Shown: positions 6,643-15,898 of the stretch, in pieces | Numbering within the stretch: the stretch's first letter is position 1 | Layout: every line of letters starts with the position of its first letter | From: Methylobacterium aerolatum | Lineage (GTDB): Bacteria; Pseudomonadota; Alphaproteobacteria; Rhizobiales; Beijerinckiaceae | Reading direction: 5' to 3' | NCBI RefSeq assembly: GCF_022179085.1 | Contig: NZ_BPQE01000016.1 | Location: 62,001 to 126,000, forward strand | Length of the DNA stretch: 64,000 nucleotides | Made by a program: the position numbers and the translations under genes | The notes under the pieces: model-generated | Told to the model about the DNA's origin: nothing | What the model saw: only the letters and a program-made list of their open reading frames with translations | The model's database searches: none

Positions 6643-9461
6643 GTCGGCTCCCGCGCGACGAGATCCGCGATCCGCCCGTGCAGGTGCGGGGAGAGCACGA
6701 TGTCGAGATGGTCGGTCTCCGGCACCGTCTCGACGGAGAGGAGACGGCTGGTCAGCGGCGCCCAGTCAATCACCGGCAGGGACCGGGCCTGCGAGTCCTG
6801 CGCGACGAAGCTGCGGATGGGGACGTCGCTCGACGTCAGGCGCAGTGCCCGGAACTGGAGCGCGTGATCGACCAGCGTCCAGAGGATGCGCTCCCGGCTC
6901 CCGACCTCCGGGCCGTCCGTGGGCAGGGGTTGCGGCTCGGCGGCCAGGAAGCGCAGGAACTGCCCCTCGGTCTCCTCGTCCATGCGGGCGCGCAGGGCCT
7001 CCCAATGGGCACGCATCGGCGAGCGGGCGAGCCACGCGGCGAGCATGGCCGCGTGCGCCGCCCGCTCCTCCGGCGCGAGGGGGTGGGCGGCGCCGGGGGC
7101 GAAGGGCGGCTCCAGCCCGCAGGCATCGAGCATCCCCACCGCCTCCAGCGGGAAGCCGGGACCGAGCCGCCGGGCGGTCTCGTAGGCGAGGACGCCGCCC
7201 CAGGACCAGCCGAGGAACAGGCAGGAGCCGGCCCGGCCACGCATCAGCCCGCGCACCGTGTCGGCATAGGCGGCGGCCAGCTCGGCCACCGGCGGCAGGG
7301 GCCGTACCTCCTCCACCAGGGAGGCGCAGAGGAAGCCGTGCGCCTCCTGCTCCGGCCCCAGATGCTGGACCAGGGGCTCGTACTCGCGGGTGCTCACGAG
7401 GAGTCCCGGGAACAGCACGAGGAGCGGGCGCCCGCTTCCCCCCCGCCCCCCCGAGAGCCGCACCGTCGGGGCGAGGCCGTCCTCGGCCTGGGGCGTCCCG
7501 GCCTCGATCCGGGCGGCGAGTTCGGCGATGGTCGGGTTGCGCAGCAGGTCGGCGACGCCGATCCCGCCCCGCGGCGCGATGAGGCGCAGGCGCGCCACGA
7601 GGCGCAGGGCCGAGAGCGAGTCGCCGCCGAGTTCGACGAACCGCCGGTCCGCCACCCGGACGGGATAGCCCAGCACTTCGGACCAGATGCCCGCGAGGCG
7701 CCGCTCCGTGGCGCTGCCGGGCGGGCGGCCTCGCCGGTCGTCCGCGGCGGGGTCGGGCAGCGCCGCCCGGTCGAGCTTGCCGTTGGCGGTGACGGGCAGA
7801 CGGTCGAGGAGCGTGAGGGAGGCGGGCACCATGGGCTCGGGCAGGAGACGGCCGAGGGCCGCGCGCAGGCGGCCCGGTTCGAGGCGCCGCCCCGGCTCCG
7901 GCACGACGTAGCCCGCGAGGGCGGCCCCGGCCGGGCCCTCCCGCCGCAGGATCGCGGCCTCCCGGACGCCGGGCAGGGACCGGAGGGCCGCCTCGACCTC
8001 GCCGATCTCGATCCGGTGCCCACGGATCTTCACCTGATCGTCCGCCCGGCCCGCGAAGGCGAGGCTGCCGTCGGCGCGGCGCCGGACGCGGTCGCCGGTG
8101 CGGTACATCCGGCCGCCGCCGGGCGCGAAGGGATCGGGCAGGAAGCGCTCCGCCGTCAGGTCGGGGCGTCCCCAGTAGCCGCGGGCGAGCCCGCCGCCGA
8201 TGTAGAGTTCGCCGGTTTCCCCCTCCGGCACGGGCTCCAGGTCCGGCCCCAGCACGTAGACGGCCCGCGCGCCGACCGGGCCGCCGATCGGCGCGTAGGG
8301 CTCCTCGAAGGCCGCGCCCGGCGGCACCTTCCATATGAGGGGCGAGATCACGCACTCCGTCGGCCCGTAGCCGTTGATGAGAAGCCGGGGCTTCAAGGCC
8401 CGGCCGAGGCGGGCGAAGGTCTCGCGGGGCATGGCCTCGCCGCCAAAGGAGTAGACCTCGACGGGGGGCGCCTCGCCCAGGCGCTCGGCCCAGTCCGCCA
8501 CCTGGCCGATGAAGCTCGTGGGGAAGCCCGCATGGGTCACCCGGTGGCGGCGGATCTGCGCCAGGGTCTCGGCGGCGGTCCAGAGGTCCGGCCCGCGCAG
8601 CACGACGCAGCCCCCCGCGACGAGGGGTGTCATCCAACGCTCGTGCGCCCCGTCGAAGGCGAAGGACAGGCTGTGCAATTCGCGCGAGCCCTCGCCCATC
8701 TCGTACGCCTCGGCGGTGGTGCGGCAATGCATGGCGAGCGGCCCGTGCTCGACCAGCACGCCCTTCGGCCGCCCCGACGAGCCCGAGGTGAAGATGAGGT
8801 AGGCGGGATCCCCCGGCGCGGGCATGGAAGGCGCCGAGGGGGCCGTCCCGGTCAGGACGGCCGGATCGAGCCGCGCGATGCGGGGCGGCAGGTCGAGGCG
8901 AGCGGCGATCTCCGGCGTGGCGATGCACTCCGCGACGCCCGCATCCTCCAGCATCGTCCGCACGCGGGCGACCGGGTAGGCGGGGTCGAGGGGCAGGAAG
9001 GCCGCCCCGGCCCGGAGCACGCCGAGCAACGCGGCAATCAACTCCGGCGAGCGATCCAACGCCACCGCGACGAGGTGCCCCCGGCCGATCCCCCGCGCCG
9101 CGAGGCCGGCGGCGAGGGAGGCCGCCCAGGCGTCGAGGTCGCCCCGGCTCAACGTCCGCCCGCCGAACACCACGGCGGGATGCCCCGGATCGGCGGCGGC
9201 GAGGCGGGCGAGGCGCTCCGGCACACTGTCCCCGTCCGCGTCCGGCGGGAGAGCGCCGGGGACGGGTTCGGGGGCGTTCGCCGGATCGCCGATCCAGCCG
9301 CGGGCCTCCGTGAGGGCGCAGGGGCCGTGAACGCGGCGCCAGCCCGTGGGCAGGGCGCGCCGGGCGGGCCAGAAGGCCGCGTGGCCCGTCCGATCGACCG
9401 CGACCACGAGGGCGTCCGAGGTCCAGTCCTCGCCCGATGCGTCCCCGGCCTGTCCGCTCAT
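6627..9461 (-). CDS. Single-module NRPS, MbtH-A-T-TE (hydroxamate siderophore synthetase)
   Basis: 944 residues. Residues ~14-58 resemble a fused MbtH-like domain (FWPARRALPTGW...). The adenylation domain spans ~80-570: YLIFTSGSSGRPKG at 221-234, GYGPTE at 364-369, YRTGDRV near 453 and the A10 lysine in NGKLDR (Lys562). A carrier domain has LGGDSL with the phosphopantetheine serine at 615. A thioesterase has GWSWGG with nucleophile Ser753 and a late histidine in TDHLDIVL. No condensation-domain HHxxxDG motif is visible. Given the hydroxyornithine acyltransferase and monooxygenase next door, it probably activates an acylated N5-hydroxyornithine, with the TE joining and cyclising units, as proposed for vicibactin. 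The pocket segment FAFDGAHERW departs from the usual DxxxW pattern. Confidence 0.88.
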   Translation of the reverse strand: MSGQAGDASGEDWTSDALVVAVDRTGHAAFWPARRALPTGWRRVHGPCALTEARGWIGDPANAPEPVPGALPPDADGDSVPERLARLAAADPGHPAVVFGGRTLSRGDLDAWAASLAAGLAARGIGRGHLVAVALDRSPELIAALLGVLRAGAAFLPLDPAYPVARVRTMLEDAGVAECIATPEIAARLDLPPRIARLDPAVLTGTAPSAPSMPAPGDPAYLIFTSGSSGRPKGVLVEHGPLAMHCRTTAEAYEMGEGSRELHSLSFAFDGAHERWMTPLVAGGCVVLRGPDLWTAAETLAQIRRHRVTHAGFPTSFIGQVADWAERLGEAPPVEVYSFGGEAMPRETFARLGRALKPRLLINGYGPTECVISPLIWKVPPGAAFEEPYAPIGGPVGARAVYVLGPDLEPVPEGETGELYIGGGLARGYWGRPDLTAERFLPDPFAPGGGRMYRTGDRVRRRADGSLAFAGRADDQVKIRGHRIEIGEVEAALRSLPGVREAAILRREGPAGAALAGYVVPEPGRRLEPGRLRAALGRLLPEPMVPASLTLLDRLPVTANGKLDRAALPDPAADDRRGRPPGSATERRLAGIWSEVLGYPVRVADRRFVELGGDSLSALRLVARLRLIAPRGGIGVADLLRNPTIAELAARIEAGTPQAEDGLAPTVRLSGGRGGSGRPLLVLFPGLLVSTREYEPLVQHLGPEQEAHGFLCASLVEEVRPLPPVAELAAAYADTVRGLMRGRAGSCLFLGWSWGGVLAYETARRLGPGFPLEAVGMLDACGLEPPFAPGAAHPLAPEERAAHAAMLAAWLARSPMRAHWEALRARMDEETEGQFLRFLAAEPQPLPTDGPEVGSRERILWTLVDHALQFRALRLTSSDVPIRSFVAQDSQARSLPVIDWAPLTSRLLSVETVPETDHLDIVLSPHLHGRIADLVAREPTWSAA

Positions 9462-9530
9462 GCATCCGCTCCCGCGCCCCCGGACGGCATCGCCGGGGGT
9501 CCCTCGAGAGATCTGACGAACGGCGCACGG

Positions 9531-9575
9531 GGCCGTTCACGGCGGAAGACCGCAAAAAGAATTCCCTGAACGGCC
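9531..9575. promoter_or_regulatory. Inverted repeat in the divergent siderophore promoter
   Basis: GGCCGTTC (9531-9538) and GAACGGCC (9568-9575) are perfect 8-bp complements 29 bases apart. They lie between the synthetase start (9461) and the acyltransferase start (9620), so both directions could be controlled from here. Function is inferred from position only. Confidence 0.35.
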
Positions 9576-9619
9576 GCCGGGCTCATCCGTCAGGGAGATG
9601 ACGCGATGCGAGGGGACGG

Positions 9620-10633
9620 ATGAACGACGTGGCGACTACCGGAACGCGAGGCGACGATTCGATCGGGCTCGACCTCGCCGGCACCCGCGACGTGCCGGTG
9701 CTGCGCCTGCACCGGGCGCCCTCCCCCGAGGCGGGGGCGGAGGCAATCCTGGCCCGCGCCGAGGCGCTGACCGCCGCCGACACCCGCGCCCACCGGATCG
9801 TGGCCGAGGCCGATCCCGCCACCGCCGACCGGCTCGTGGCCCTCGGCGCGGCCCGCCGGAGCGCAGACGGGATCGAGATCCTGCCCGGCCTCCTCTGGCA
9901 ATGCGCCTCCCGCTGGCTGCCCTCCCCCCGGCCGCCCTTCCCGGAGGTGTTCACCGCCACGGACGGCCGCCGCCATCCCCTGCGTCCCGAAACGCCGGAG
10001 GGCACTGTCTACGCCCGCGCCATCCCCTGGCTCGGCCAGCGCCTCAGCTTCCGCACGATGTCCGAGCCGGGCGACGCGGCCCTGTTCTCCGCCTGGATGA
10101 ACGACCCCCGCGTCGCGGAGATCTGGCAGGAGACCGGCAGCCTCGCCGCGCACGAGGCCTACCTCGCCCGGCTCCGGGCCGACCCCGCGACCCTGCCGCT
10201 CCTCGCCTGCCTCGACGGAAAGCCCTTCGGCTACATCGAGCTGTACTGGGCGCGGGAGAGCCGCCTCGGGCCGCTCTACGAGGCCGGGCCCTACGACCGG
10301 GGCTGGCACGTCGCCATCGGCGAGGCGGAGTATCGCGGCCGCGCCATCCTCTCGGCGTGGCTGCCCTCGCTGATGCACTACCTGTTCCTCGACGAGCCGC
10401 GCACGCGGCGCATCGTCGGCGAGCCCCGCGCCGACCACGCGCAGCAGATCCGCAACCTGCACGCCTCCGGCTTCGGCACGGTGGCGACCGTCGATTTCCC
10501 GCACAAGCGCGCGGCCCTCGTCAGCCTCTCGCGGGAGCACTTCGTGCGCGACCGGCTCTGGGTGCCGGGCGCCGCCGCCGCCGACGCGACCCCGCGCCCC
10601 GCCGCCGTCCCGCCCCAGGGGCCTTGCGCGTGA
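9620..10633 (+). CDS. Hydroxamate siderophore N-acyltransferase (IucB/AlcB/VbsA-like)
   Basis: 337 residues. The C-terminal ~190 residues carry the AlcB/IucB-type acyl-CoA transferase fold: LSFRTM near residue 150, DAALFSAWMNDPRVAEIW, the central GYIELYW strand, a GWHVAIGE strand and IVGEPRADHAQQIRNLHASGF at the end. Such enzymes transfer an acyl group (acetyl, succinyl or 3-hydroxybutyryl) from CoA to the N-hydroxyl amine of ornithine or lysine. The ~120-residue N-terminal extension is usual for the family. It is followed by the ornithine monooxygenase, so the pair makes the hydroxamate unit that the divergent synthetase would use. The acyl donor cannot be read. Confidence 0.88.
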   Translation: MNDVATTGTRGDDSIGLDLAGTRDVPVLRLHRAPSPEAGAEAILARAEALTAADTRAHRIVAEADPATADRLVALGAARRSADGIEILPGLLWQCASRWLPSPRPPFPEVFTATDGRRHPLRPETPEGTVYARAIPWLGQRLSFRTMSEPGDAALFSAWMNDPRVAEIWQETGSLAAHEAYLARLRADPATLPLLACLDGKPFGYIELYWARESRLGPLYEAGPYDRGWHVAIGEAEYRGRAILSAWLPSLMHYLFLDEPRTRRIVGEPRADHAQQIRNLHASGFGTVATVDFPHKRAALVSLSREHFVRDRLWVPGAAAADATPRPAAVPPQGPCA

Positions 10634-10641
10634 GACCGATC

Positions 10642-11973
10642 ATGCCCGATCAACCCGCCACCGACGACATCCTCGGCCTCGGCTTCGGCCCGGCCAACCT
10701 CTCCCTCGCCATCGCCCTGCGCGACGCCGTGGCGGCCGGGCCGCCGCGCCCGTCCTTCCGCTTCATCGAGCGCCAGGAGCGGTTCGGCTGGCACCGGGCG
10801 ATGATGCTGCCCGGCGCCGACATGCAGATCAGCTTCGTGAAGGACCTCGTCTCCCTGCGCGACCCCACGAGCCCATTCAGCTTCCTGAACTACCTGCACA
10901 CGAAGGGGCGGCTCACCACCTTCCTCAACCTCAAGACGTTCAACCCCTCGCGGATCGAGTACAACGACTATCTCTCCTGGGCGGCGGAGCATTTTTCCGA
11001 CGTGGTGGCCTATGGCGAGACCGTCGTGGCCGTGCACCCGGAACTCCGCGATGGGCGGCTCGCCGCCTTCGTGGTCGAGGCGCGGGACGGGGCCGGAGCG
11101 CCCCGCCTGCGGCGCTGCCGCCACCTCGTCGTCGCGGCCGGGGGAGATCCTGCGATCCCCGAGCCCTTCGCGGCCCTGCGGGGCGACCCGCGGCTGATCC
11201 ACTCCTCCGCCTACCTCCCCGGCATCGCGAAGGCACTGGGCGCCCCGCGCCTCGACGGGCCGGAGCCCCGCCTCCTCGTGGTGGGCGGCGGCCAGAGCGC
11301 CGTGGAGATCGTCACGGACCTCGGCCAGCGCTATCCGCGGGCGCGGATCGACCTCGCCATCCGCGCGCCGGCCCTGAAGCCCGCCGACGACAGCCCCTTC
11401 GTCAACGAGATCTTCGACCCCGCCGCCGTCGATCTCGTCCACGGCGCGCCGGAACCCGTGCGGGCGGACCTGATCGCCGCGCACCGGGCGACCAACTACG
11501 CGGTGGTCGATGCGGACCTGATCCAGTCCTTCTACGCCACCCTCTACGACCAGGAGGTCCGCGGCGAGACCCGCTACCGGCTCCGGCGCAACACCCGCGT
11601 CACGGCGCTGACCGCAACGCCGGACGGCCTCGACGCGACCCTCCACGACGCCGTGGCGGGCAGCCAGGATCGGCAGGTCTACGCGGCGGTGATCTGCGCC
11701 ACCGGCTACGCACGCGCCACCGTGCCGGCGATCCTCGATCCCGTCCGGCCGTTCCTGGCGGGCGAGGTGGCCGACCGCCACTACCGCCTGCCGCTGGACC
11801 CCGCCGAGGCCCGGGTGAGCCTGCACCTGCAGGGCTTCAGCGAGCCGACCCACGGGCTGACCGAGACGCTTCTCTCGATCCTGCCGGTGCGGGCGGGCGC
11901 CATCGCCCGCACGATCCTCGCCGAGGAACGGGCGGCGCGCTCCGCGATCCGCCCGGCCGCGATGCACCAGTGA
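10642..11973 (+). CDS. L-ornithine N5-monooxygenase (siderophore pathway)
   Basis: 443 residues from ATG 10642; a GTG at 10630 overlapping the upstream stop is an alternative. This is a flavin N-hydroxylating monooxygenase: the FAD motif GLGFGPANL is at residues 12-20, the substrate-side block (MQISFVKDLVSLRDPTSPFS) follows, the NADPH motif VVGGGQSA is near 212-219, and ATGY at ~353-356 is the conserved late signature. Family members hydroxylate the side-chain nitrogen of ornithine or lysine as the first committed step to hydroxamates. It probably acts just before the acyltransferase encoded upstream. Ornithine rather than lysine is inferred from the vicibactin-like cluster. Confidence 0.92.
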   Translation: MPDQPATDDILGLGFGPANLSLAIALRDAVAAGPPRPSFRFIERQERFGWHRAMMLPGADMQISFVKDLVSLRDPTSPFSFLNYLHTKGRLTTFLNLKTFNPSRIEYNDYLSWAAEHFSDVVAYGETVVAVHPELRDGRLAAFVVEARDGAGAPRLRRCRHLVVAAGGDPAIPEPFAALRGDPRLIHSSAYLPGIAKALGAPRLDGPEPRLLVVGGGQSAVEIVTDLGQRYPRARIDLAIRAPALKPADDSPFVNEIFDPAAVDLVHGAPEPVRADLIAAHRATNYAVVDADLIQSFYATLYDQEVRGETRYRLRRNTRVTALTATPDGLDATLHDAVAGSQDRQVYAAVICATGYARATVPAILDPVRPFLAGEVADRHYRLPLDPAEARVSLHLQGFSEPTHGLTETLLSILPVRAGAIARTILAEERAARSAIRPAAMHQ

Positions 11974-13403
11974 GACACCCGATGATGCCTCGCACGAGCC
12001 GCCCGGTGGACCTCGGGGAGGACGGGGTGGCCGGGCTAATCCTGCGCCTGTCCGGCCCGGCGATCCTCGGCATCTCGGCCCATGCCCTGCAGATGCTCGT
12101 CAACGCGTGGTTCGTGGCCGACCTCGGCGCCACGGCGATCGCGACCATCGCCATCGCCTATCCCGTGACCCTCCTCGTGGCGGCGCTCGGCTACGGAGCC
12201 GGTGTCGCGGCGGCCTCGCAGGTGTCGCGGGCGCTCGGCGCGGGGAACCCCGCACGGGCGGGCGCGGCGGCAGCCCTGGGCTTCCGCCTCGCCCTCCCGG
12301 CGGGGGGCGTGGTGACCGCCGCGATCCTGTTCGATACCCCCGCCTGGCTGCGGCTCCTCGGGGCGGATGCCGACCTGGCGGCGGCGGCGGCGCCCTACAC
12401 GGCGCTCGCGACCATCGGCACCGCCCTGATGCTGGTGATGATCGTCGGCGGCTTCGTGGTGCGGGCGCAGGGCCATGCCCGCCTCAGCGGGGCGATCATG
12501 GTGGCGGGGTTCGGCCTCAACATCGTGCTCGATTGGGTGCTGATCCGGCTCTGCGGCCTCGGCACGGCGGGGGCGGGCTGGGCGGCGATCGGCGCGCAGG
12601 TCGCCGGGGCGGGAGCCTATCTTTGGCACTTCGCGAAGGCGCGTGGCCCCGCGCGGCTTCGCCTCCGGCCCGCCGGCCGCCGCGAGCCCGGCCTCGTCGG
12701 CGAGGCCCTGCGGCTCGCCGTGCCGGTCACCGGCTCCAGCCTGCTCGCCGCCTTCGCCATGGCGCTGTTCGTGGAAGCCGCCGCGCCGTACGGGGCGGCG
12801 GCCGTGGCTGCCCAGGGCATCGCCCTGCGCCTGACCCTGGTGGCGGCCCTGCCGCTCCTCGGCCTCGTCGCCGGAGCGCAGGCGGTGATCGGCCACGCGG
12901 CGGGCTCCGGCCGCCGGGACCGGCTCTCCGCCGCCCTCGTCTTCACCGTCGCCGCGTCCCTGGCCTACGGGATGGCGGTCGGCGGCCTGATGATCGCCTT
13001 CGCCGCGCCCCTGGCGGGCCTGTTCGCGCAGGATCCCGAAACGGCGTGGGAGGGCGCCCGCGCACTGGCGGTCTTCGCCCTCGCCTTCCTGCCGGTGGGC
13101 CTACAGCTCGCCGCCGCGACCCTGTTCCAGGCGATCGGCGCGCCGCGCCGGGCGGCGGCCGTCTCCCTGGCGGCGCAGGGGCTCGCGTTGATCCCGCCGC
13201 TGCTGCTGCTGCCGCCGCTCCTCGGCCTGGAGGGCGTGCTCCTGAGCCGGGTTGTGGCGGAATTCCTCGCCGACGGCCTCGGCCTCGGCCTGATGCTCGC
13301 CTGGGCGGCGGACGCGCGCCGGACAGCCGGCGCAGCGCCGGTCCAGGGCCGCGAGGCAGTGGAGGTGCCCCCGGCGCACGAGGCCGCACACCAGAGCGCG
13401 TGA
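11970..13403 (+). CDS. MATE-family efflux transporter (probable siderophore exporter)
   Basis: About 477 residues from GTG 11970, which overlaps the monooxygenase stop; ATG at 11982 or 11985 is equally possible. Twelve hydrophobic segments arranged as two similar halves, with MATE hallmarks near the first (AILGISAHALQMLVNAWFVA) and central helices. It should export a small organic compound across the inner membrane using an ion gradient; its operon position makes the siderophore the likely cargo. The last ~100 codons lie antisense to the sigma-factor gene, an unusual convergent overlap. Confidence 0.86.
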   Translation: MRHPMMPRTSRPVDLGEDGVAGLILRLSGPAILGISAHALQMLVNAWFVADLGATAIATIAIAYPVTLLVAALGYGAGVAAASQVSRALGAGNPARAGAAAALGFRLALPAGGVVTAAILFDTPAWLRLLGADADLAAAAAPYTALATIGTALMLVMIVGGFVVRAQGHARLSGAIMVAGFGLNIVLDWVLIRLCGLGTAGAGWAAIGAQVAGAGAYLWHFAKARGPARLRLRPAGRREPGLVGEALRLAVPVTGSSLLAAFAMALFVEAAAPYGAAAVAAQGIALRLTLVAALPLLGLVAGAQAVIGHAAGSGRRDRLSAALVFTVAASLAYGMAVGGLMIAFAAPLAGLFAQDPETAWEGARALAVFALAFLPVGLQLAAATLFQAIGAPRRAAAVSLAAQGLALIPPLLLLPPLLGLEGVLLSRVVAEFLADGLGLGLMLAWAADARRTAGAAPVQGREAVEVPPAHEAAHQSA

Positions 13404-13907
13404 GACGCCGAGACGCTTGGCGACCTCGCTCTGCGGGACGCCCTCGACCCGGTGGAGCCGGAAGGCGGTGCGCACCGGCTCCGGCAATTCCGCCACCGCC
13501 GCATCGATACGGCGGAGGGCGTCCCGCGAGGTCGCGGCCGCCTCCGGCGTGCCCGATGCCGCATCCGCCGGATCGGGAGCGAGGTCGAGGCCGGTGAACA
13601 GCCGTCCCTCGAAGCGCCGCCGCCGCGCCCGGTCCACGGCGAGGTTGCGCACCATCCGCCCGACATAGGCGGCCTGGACCGGCCCCTCGGCCTGCGGCGG
13701 ATCGGCAAGGAGGCGCAGCATCACGTCCTGCACCACGTCCTCGGCCAGCGCCGGGCATCCGAGGATGCGCCGCGCCTTGGACAGGTAGGCGGCGCGCATC
13801 CGTTCGAGGGCCGGGATGTTCCAGGACGCGACGGTCCAGGGCGCCCTCTCGAAGGGCATGGGAGCGCCCGTGCCAGCCCAGGTGCCGGCCGCGTGACGAT
13901 GGGACAT
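13101..13907 (-). CDS. FecI-like ECF RNA polymerase sigma factor
   Basis: 268 residues from ATG 13907 (Met17, at 13859, is an alternative). Region 2 is visible as RILGCPALAEDVVQDVMLRLL and YVGRMVRNLAVDRARRRRF. Region 4 is visible as ELPEPVRTAFRLHRVEGVPQ and the helix-turn-helix SEVAKRLGVSRALVCGLVRR. ECF factors normally stop soon after region 4, at about HCLAALDRR here. The further ~78 Arg/Gln-rich residues are antisense to the MATE gene and probably carry no fold of their own. Beside siderophore genes it should direct iron-starvation transcription. No FecR anti-sigma or TonB receptor is in the window. Confidence 0.85.
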   Translation of the reverse strand: MSHRHAAGTWAGTGAPMPFERAPWTVASWNIPALERMRAAYLSKARRILGCPALAEDVVQDVMLRLLADPPQAEGPVQAAYVGRMVRNLAVDRARRRRFEGRLFTGLDLAPDPADAASGTPEAAATSRDALRRIDAAVAELPEPVRTAFRLHRVEGVPQSEVAKRLGVSRALVCGLVRRGHLHCLAALDRRCAGCPARVRRPGEHQAEAEAVGEEFRHNPAQEHALQAEERRQQQQRRDQREPLRRQGDGRRPARRADRLEQGRGGEL

Positions 13908-13924
13908 GGAATCGATGCTTGCAG

Positions 13925-13938
13925 TGACGGAACCGTCA
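13925..13938. promoter_or_regulatory. Short inverted repeat just upstream of the sigma gene
   Basis: TGACGG-AA-CCGTCA, perfect 6-bp arms, 18 bases before the ATG at 13907. It could be an operator or a small hairpin in the leader; nothing else supports it. Confidence 0.3.
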
Positions 13939-13982
13939 TCGCAGCTAACATGGCGCTGTTTTCTGCCTCAACGCCTATGTTT

Positions 13983-13997
13983 ATGAATTGTATTCAT
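13983..13997 (-). promoter_or_regulatory. Candidate iron-type operator over a -10-like box
   Basis: ATGAAT-TGT-ATTCAT is a perfect inverted repeat in an AT-rich ~110-bp stretch that contrasts with the surrounding GC-rich DNA. Read on the - strand it overlaps TACAAT (13992-13987), a good -10 candidate, with TTGAAA about 19 bases upstream. It is ~76 bp before the sigma-factor start. Size and placement suit a Fur/Irr/RirA-type repressor site, but it is not a full match to a consensus I can name. Confidence 0.5.
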
Positions 13998-14146
13998 TAA
14001 AAACAGCGACTTTTCAAATTATTCCAAGATGATATTTTGAACTGTGGCCGCCGTGAACGGCAGGAGACTTCGCCGCACCGCCCCGATCCCCCGGCTCCCG
14101 CCCCGGACCATCCGGCCCGGAGCGCGTTGAGCGTGGCGGGCCGGCC

Positions 14147-15631
14147 TCAATGACCCGGCGCGGTGAGGGCGGTACCCGGCTTGTCGTGGGTGCCGAGCCG
14201 CTCGACCATGGTGGCCGTGGCCGCGTTCATCCCGACGATCTCCACCGGCAGGCCGTGGCGCCGGAACTTGAGCACCACCCGATCGAGGGCGTTCACGCTG
14301 GTCAGGTCCCAGAAATGCGCCGCGTGGAGGTCGATGACGACGCCCTTCAGCCCCTCCTCGCGGAAGTCGAAGGCCGCGTGGAACGCCTCCGCCGTGGCGA
14401 AGAAGATCTGCCCGTTCACGAGGTAGCGGCGCTCCGCCCGCGCCTCGTCCCGGGTGGAGGTGACGCCGAAGAAGCGCGTGACCTTGTGCGCGAAGAACAG
14501 GCCGCTGAGGACGACCCCGAAGAGCACGCCCTTGGCGAGATCGTGGGTCGCCACGACGACGATGACGGTGCCGAGCATGACGACGCTCGACGAGCGCGGA
14601 TGCGTGACGAGGGTGCGGATCGAGCGCCACTGGAAGGTGTTGATCGACACCATGATCATCACCGCCACCAGGGCGGCCATGGGGATGCGCGCCACGTAGG
14701 GGCCCAGCACCACGATCAGGAACAGCAGGAAGGCCCCGGCCCAGAGGGTGGAGAGCCGCCCGCGCCCGCCGGAGGACACGTTGATGACCGATTGGCCGAT
14801 CATCGCGCAGCCCGCCATGCCGCCGAGGAAGCCTGAGGCGATGTTGGCGACGCCCTGCCCGGCGCATTCGCGGTTCTTGTCCGAGCCCGTATCGGTCATC
14901 TCGTCGACGATCGCCGCCGTCATCAGGCTCTCCAGAAGCCCGACCATGGCGATGGTGAGGGAGGTCGGCAGGATGATCCGCAGGGTCTCGACGGTCGGCG
15001 GCACCTGCGGCAGGGCCAGCCAGGGCAGGTCGGTCGGCAGCGCGCCCATGTCACCCACCGTGTGGATGTCGAGGCCGAGCGCCATCGACACGGCGGTGAG
15101 CAGCACGATCGTCACCAGCGGCGAGGGCACCGCCTTGGTGAGGTACGGCAGTCCGTAGATGATCGCGAGGCCCGCCGCCGTCATCGCGTAGACGGTGGTC
15201 CCCCGCCCGACCAGCTCCGGCATCTGCGCCAGGAAGATCAGGATCGCCAGGGCGTTGACGAAGCCCGTGACGACGGAACGGGAGACGAAGCGCATGAGGT
15301 CGCCGAGCCGCAGGACGCTCGCGACGATCTGCAGAAGCCCCGTGAGGATGGTGGCGGCGAAGAGGTAGGGCAGGCCATGCTCCTTCACGAGCCCGACCAT
15401 CAGCAGGGCCGTGGCGCCGGTGGCGGCGGAGATCATGGCCGGGCGTCCCCCGGCGAAGGCGGTGACGACGGCGATGCAGAAGGAGGCATAGAGCCCGACC
15501 TTCGGCTCGACGCCCGCGATCAGCGAGAAGGCGATGGCTTCGGGGATGAGAGCGAGGGCGACGACCGTTCCGGCCAGCACCTCACGCGTGATGTCGGGAG
15601 CCCACTCGCTCCGGAGTCGGACGAGATCCAT
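14147..15631 (-). CDS. SulP-family anion transporter with STAS domain
   Basis: 494 residues from ATG 15631. The frame is open for 52 further codons, but those are Arg/Pro-rich and unlike the family, and an AAGGAAAG ribosome-binding stretch precedes 15631. The N-terminus [33 protein letters not shown] is the SulP signature, followed by about 11-12 membrane segments. The C-terminal STAS domain contains [20 protein letters not shown]. It is an inner-membrane transporter of sulfate, bicarbonate or a related anion; the substrate is not evident. It stands alone between the siderophore and amide regions. Confidence 0.85.
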   Translation of the reverse strand: MDLVRLRSEWAPDITREVLAGTVVALALIPEAIAFSLIAGVEPKVGLYASFCIAVVTAFAGGRPAMISAATGATALLMVGLVKEHGLPYLFAATILTGLLQIVASVLRLGDLMRFVSRSVVTGFVNALAILIFLAQMPELVGRGTTVYAMTAAGLAIIYGLPYLTKAVPSPLVTIVLLTAVSMALGLDIHTVGDMGALPTDLPWLALPQVPPTVETLRIILPTSLTIAMVGLLESLMTAAIVDEMTDTGSDKNRECAGQGVANIASGFLGGMAGCAMIGQSVINVSSGGRGRLSTLWAGAFLLFLIVVLGPYVARIPMAALVAVMIMVSINTFQWRSIRTLVTHPRSSSVVMLGTVIVVVATHDLAKGVLFGVVLSGLFFAHKVTRFFGVTSTRDEARAERRYLVNGQIFFATAEAFHAAFDFREEGLKGVVIDLHAAHFWDLTSVNALDRVVLKFRRHGLPVEIVGMNAATATMVERLGTHDKPGTALTAPGH

Positions 15632-15824
15632 GATGATACGAAGACTTTCCTTGTCCCACGCGCGGTCGGTTCGGGCGCATGAGGCGCGCAACAGGACCCG
15701 TCGTCCCCTCGGCGGGGATGAGACACGGGTGCCACGATTTGCGTTGTCCGGCGGATCGGCGGCCGGAAGAGCCACCCGGAATTTCACCGGGTCCAGGTTG
15801 TGCGACGGTCATAGCGCATCGGCG

Positions 15825-15839
15825 CGTTGCATTGCAACG
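15825..15839. promoter_or_regulatory. Perfect 15-bp palindrome upstream of the SulP gene
   Basis: CGTTGCA-T-TGCAACG, 7-bp arms around one base, ~190 bp before the SulP start. Possible operator. The 267-bp gap 15632-15898 holds otherwise only the fmdB terminator. Confidence 0.35.
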
Positions 15840-15860
15840 ACGCCACGGACGCGGCGGAAA

Positions 15861-15895
15861 GCGGCCCCTCCCCCGCCGGAGGGGGGAGGGGCCGC
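15861..15895 (-). terminator. Rho-independent terminator candidate after fmdB
   Basis: GCGGCCCCTCCCCC (15861-15874) pairs with GGGGGGAGGGGCCGC (15881-15895) around a short loop. It begins four bases after the fmdB stop, and on the - strand the stem is followed by TTT. This should end the urt-fmd transcript. Confidence 0.65.
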
Positions 15896-15898
15896 CTC

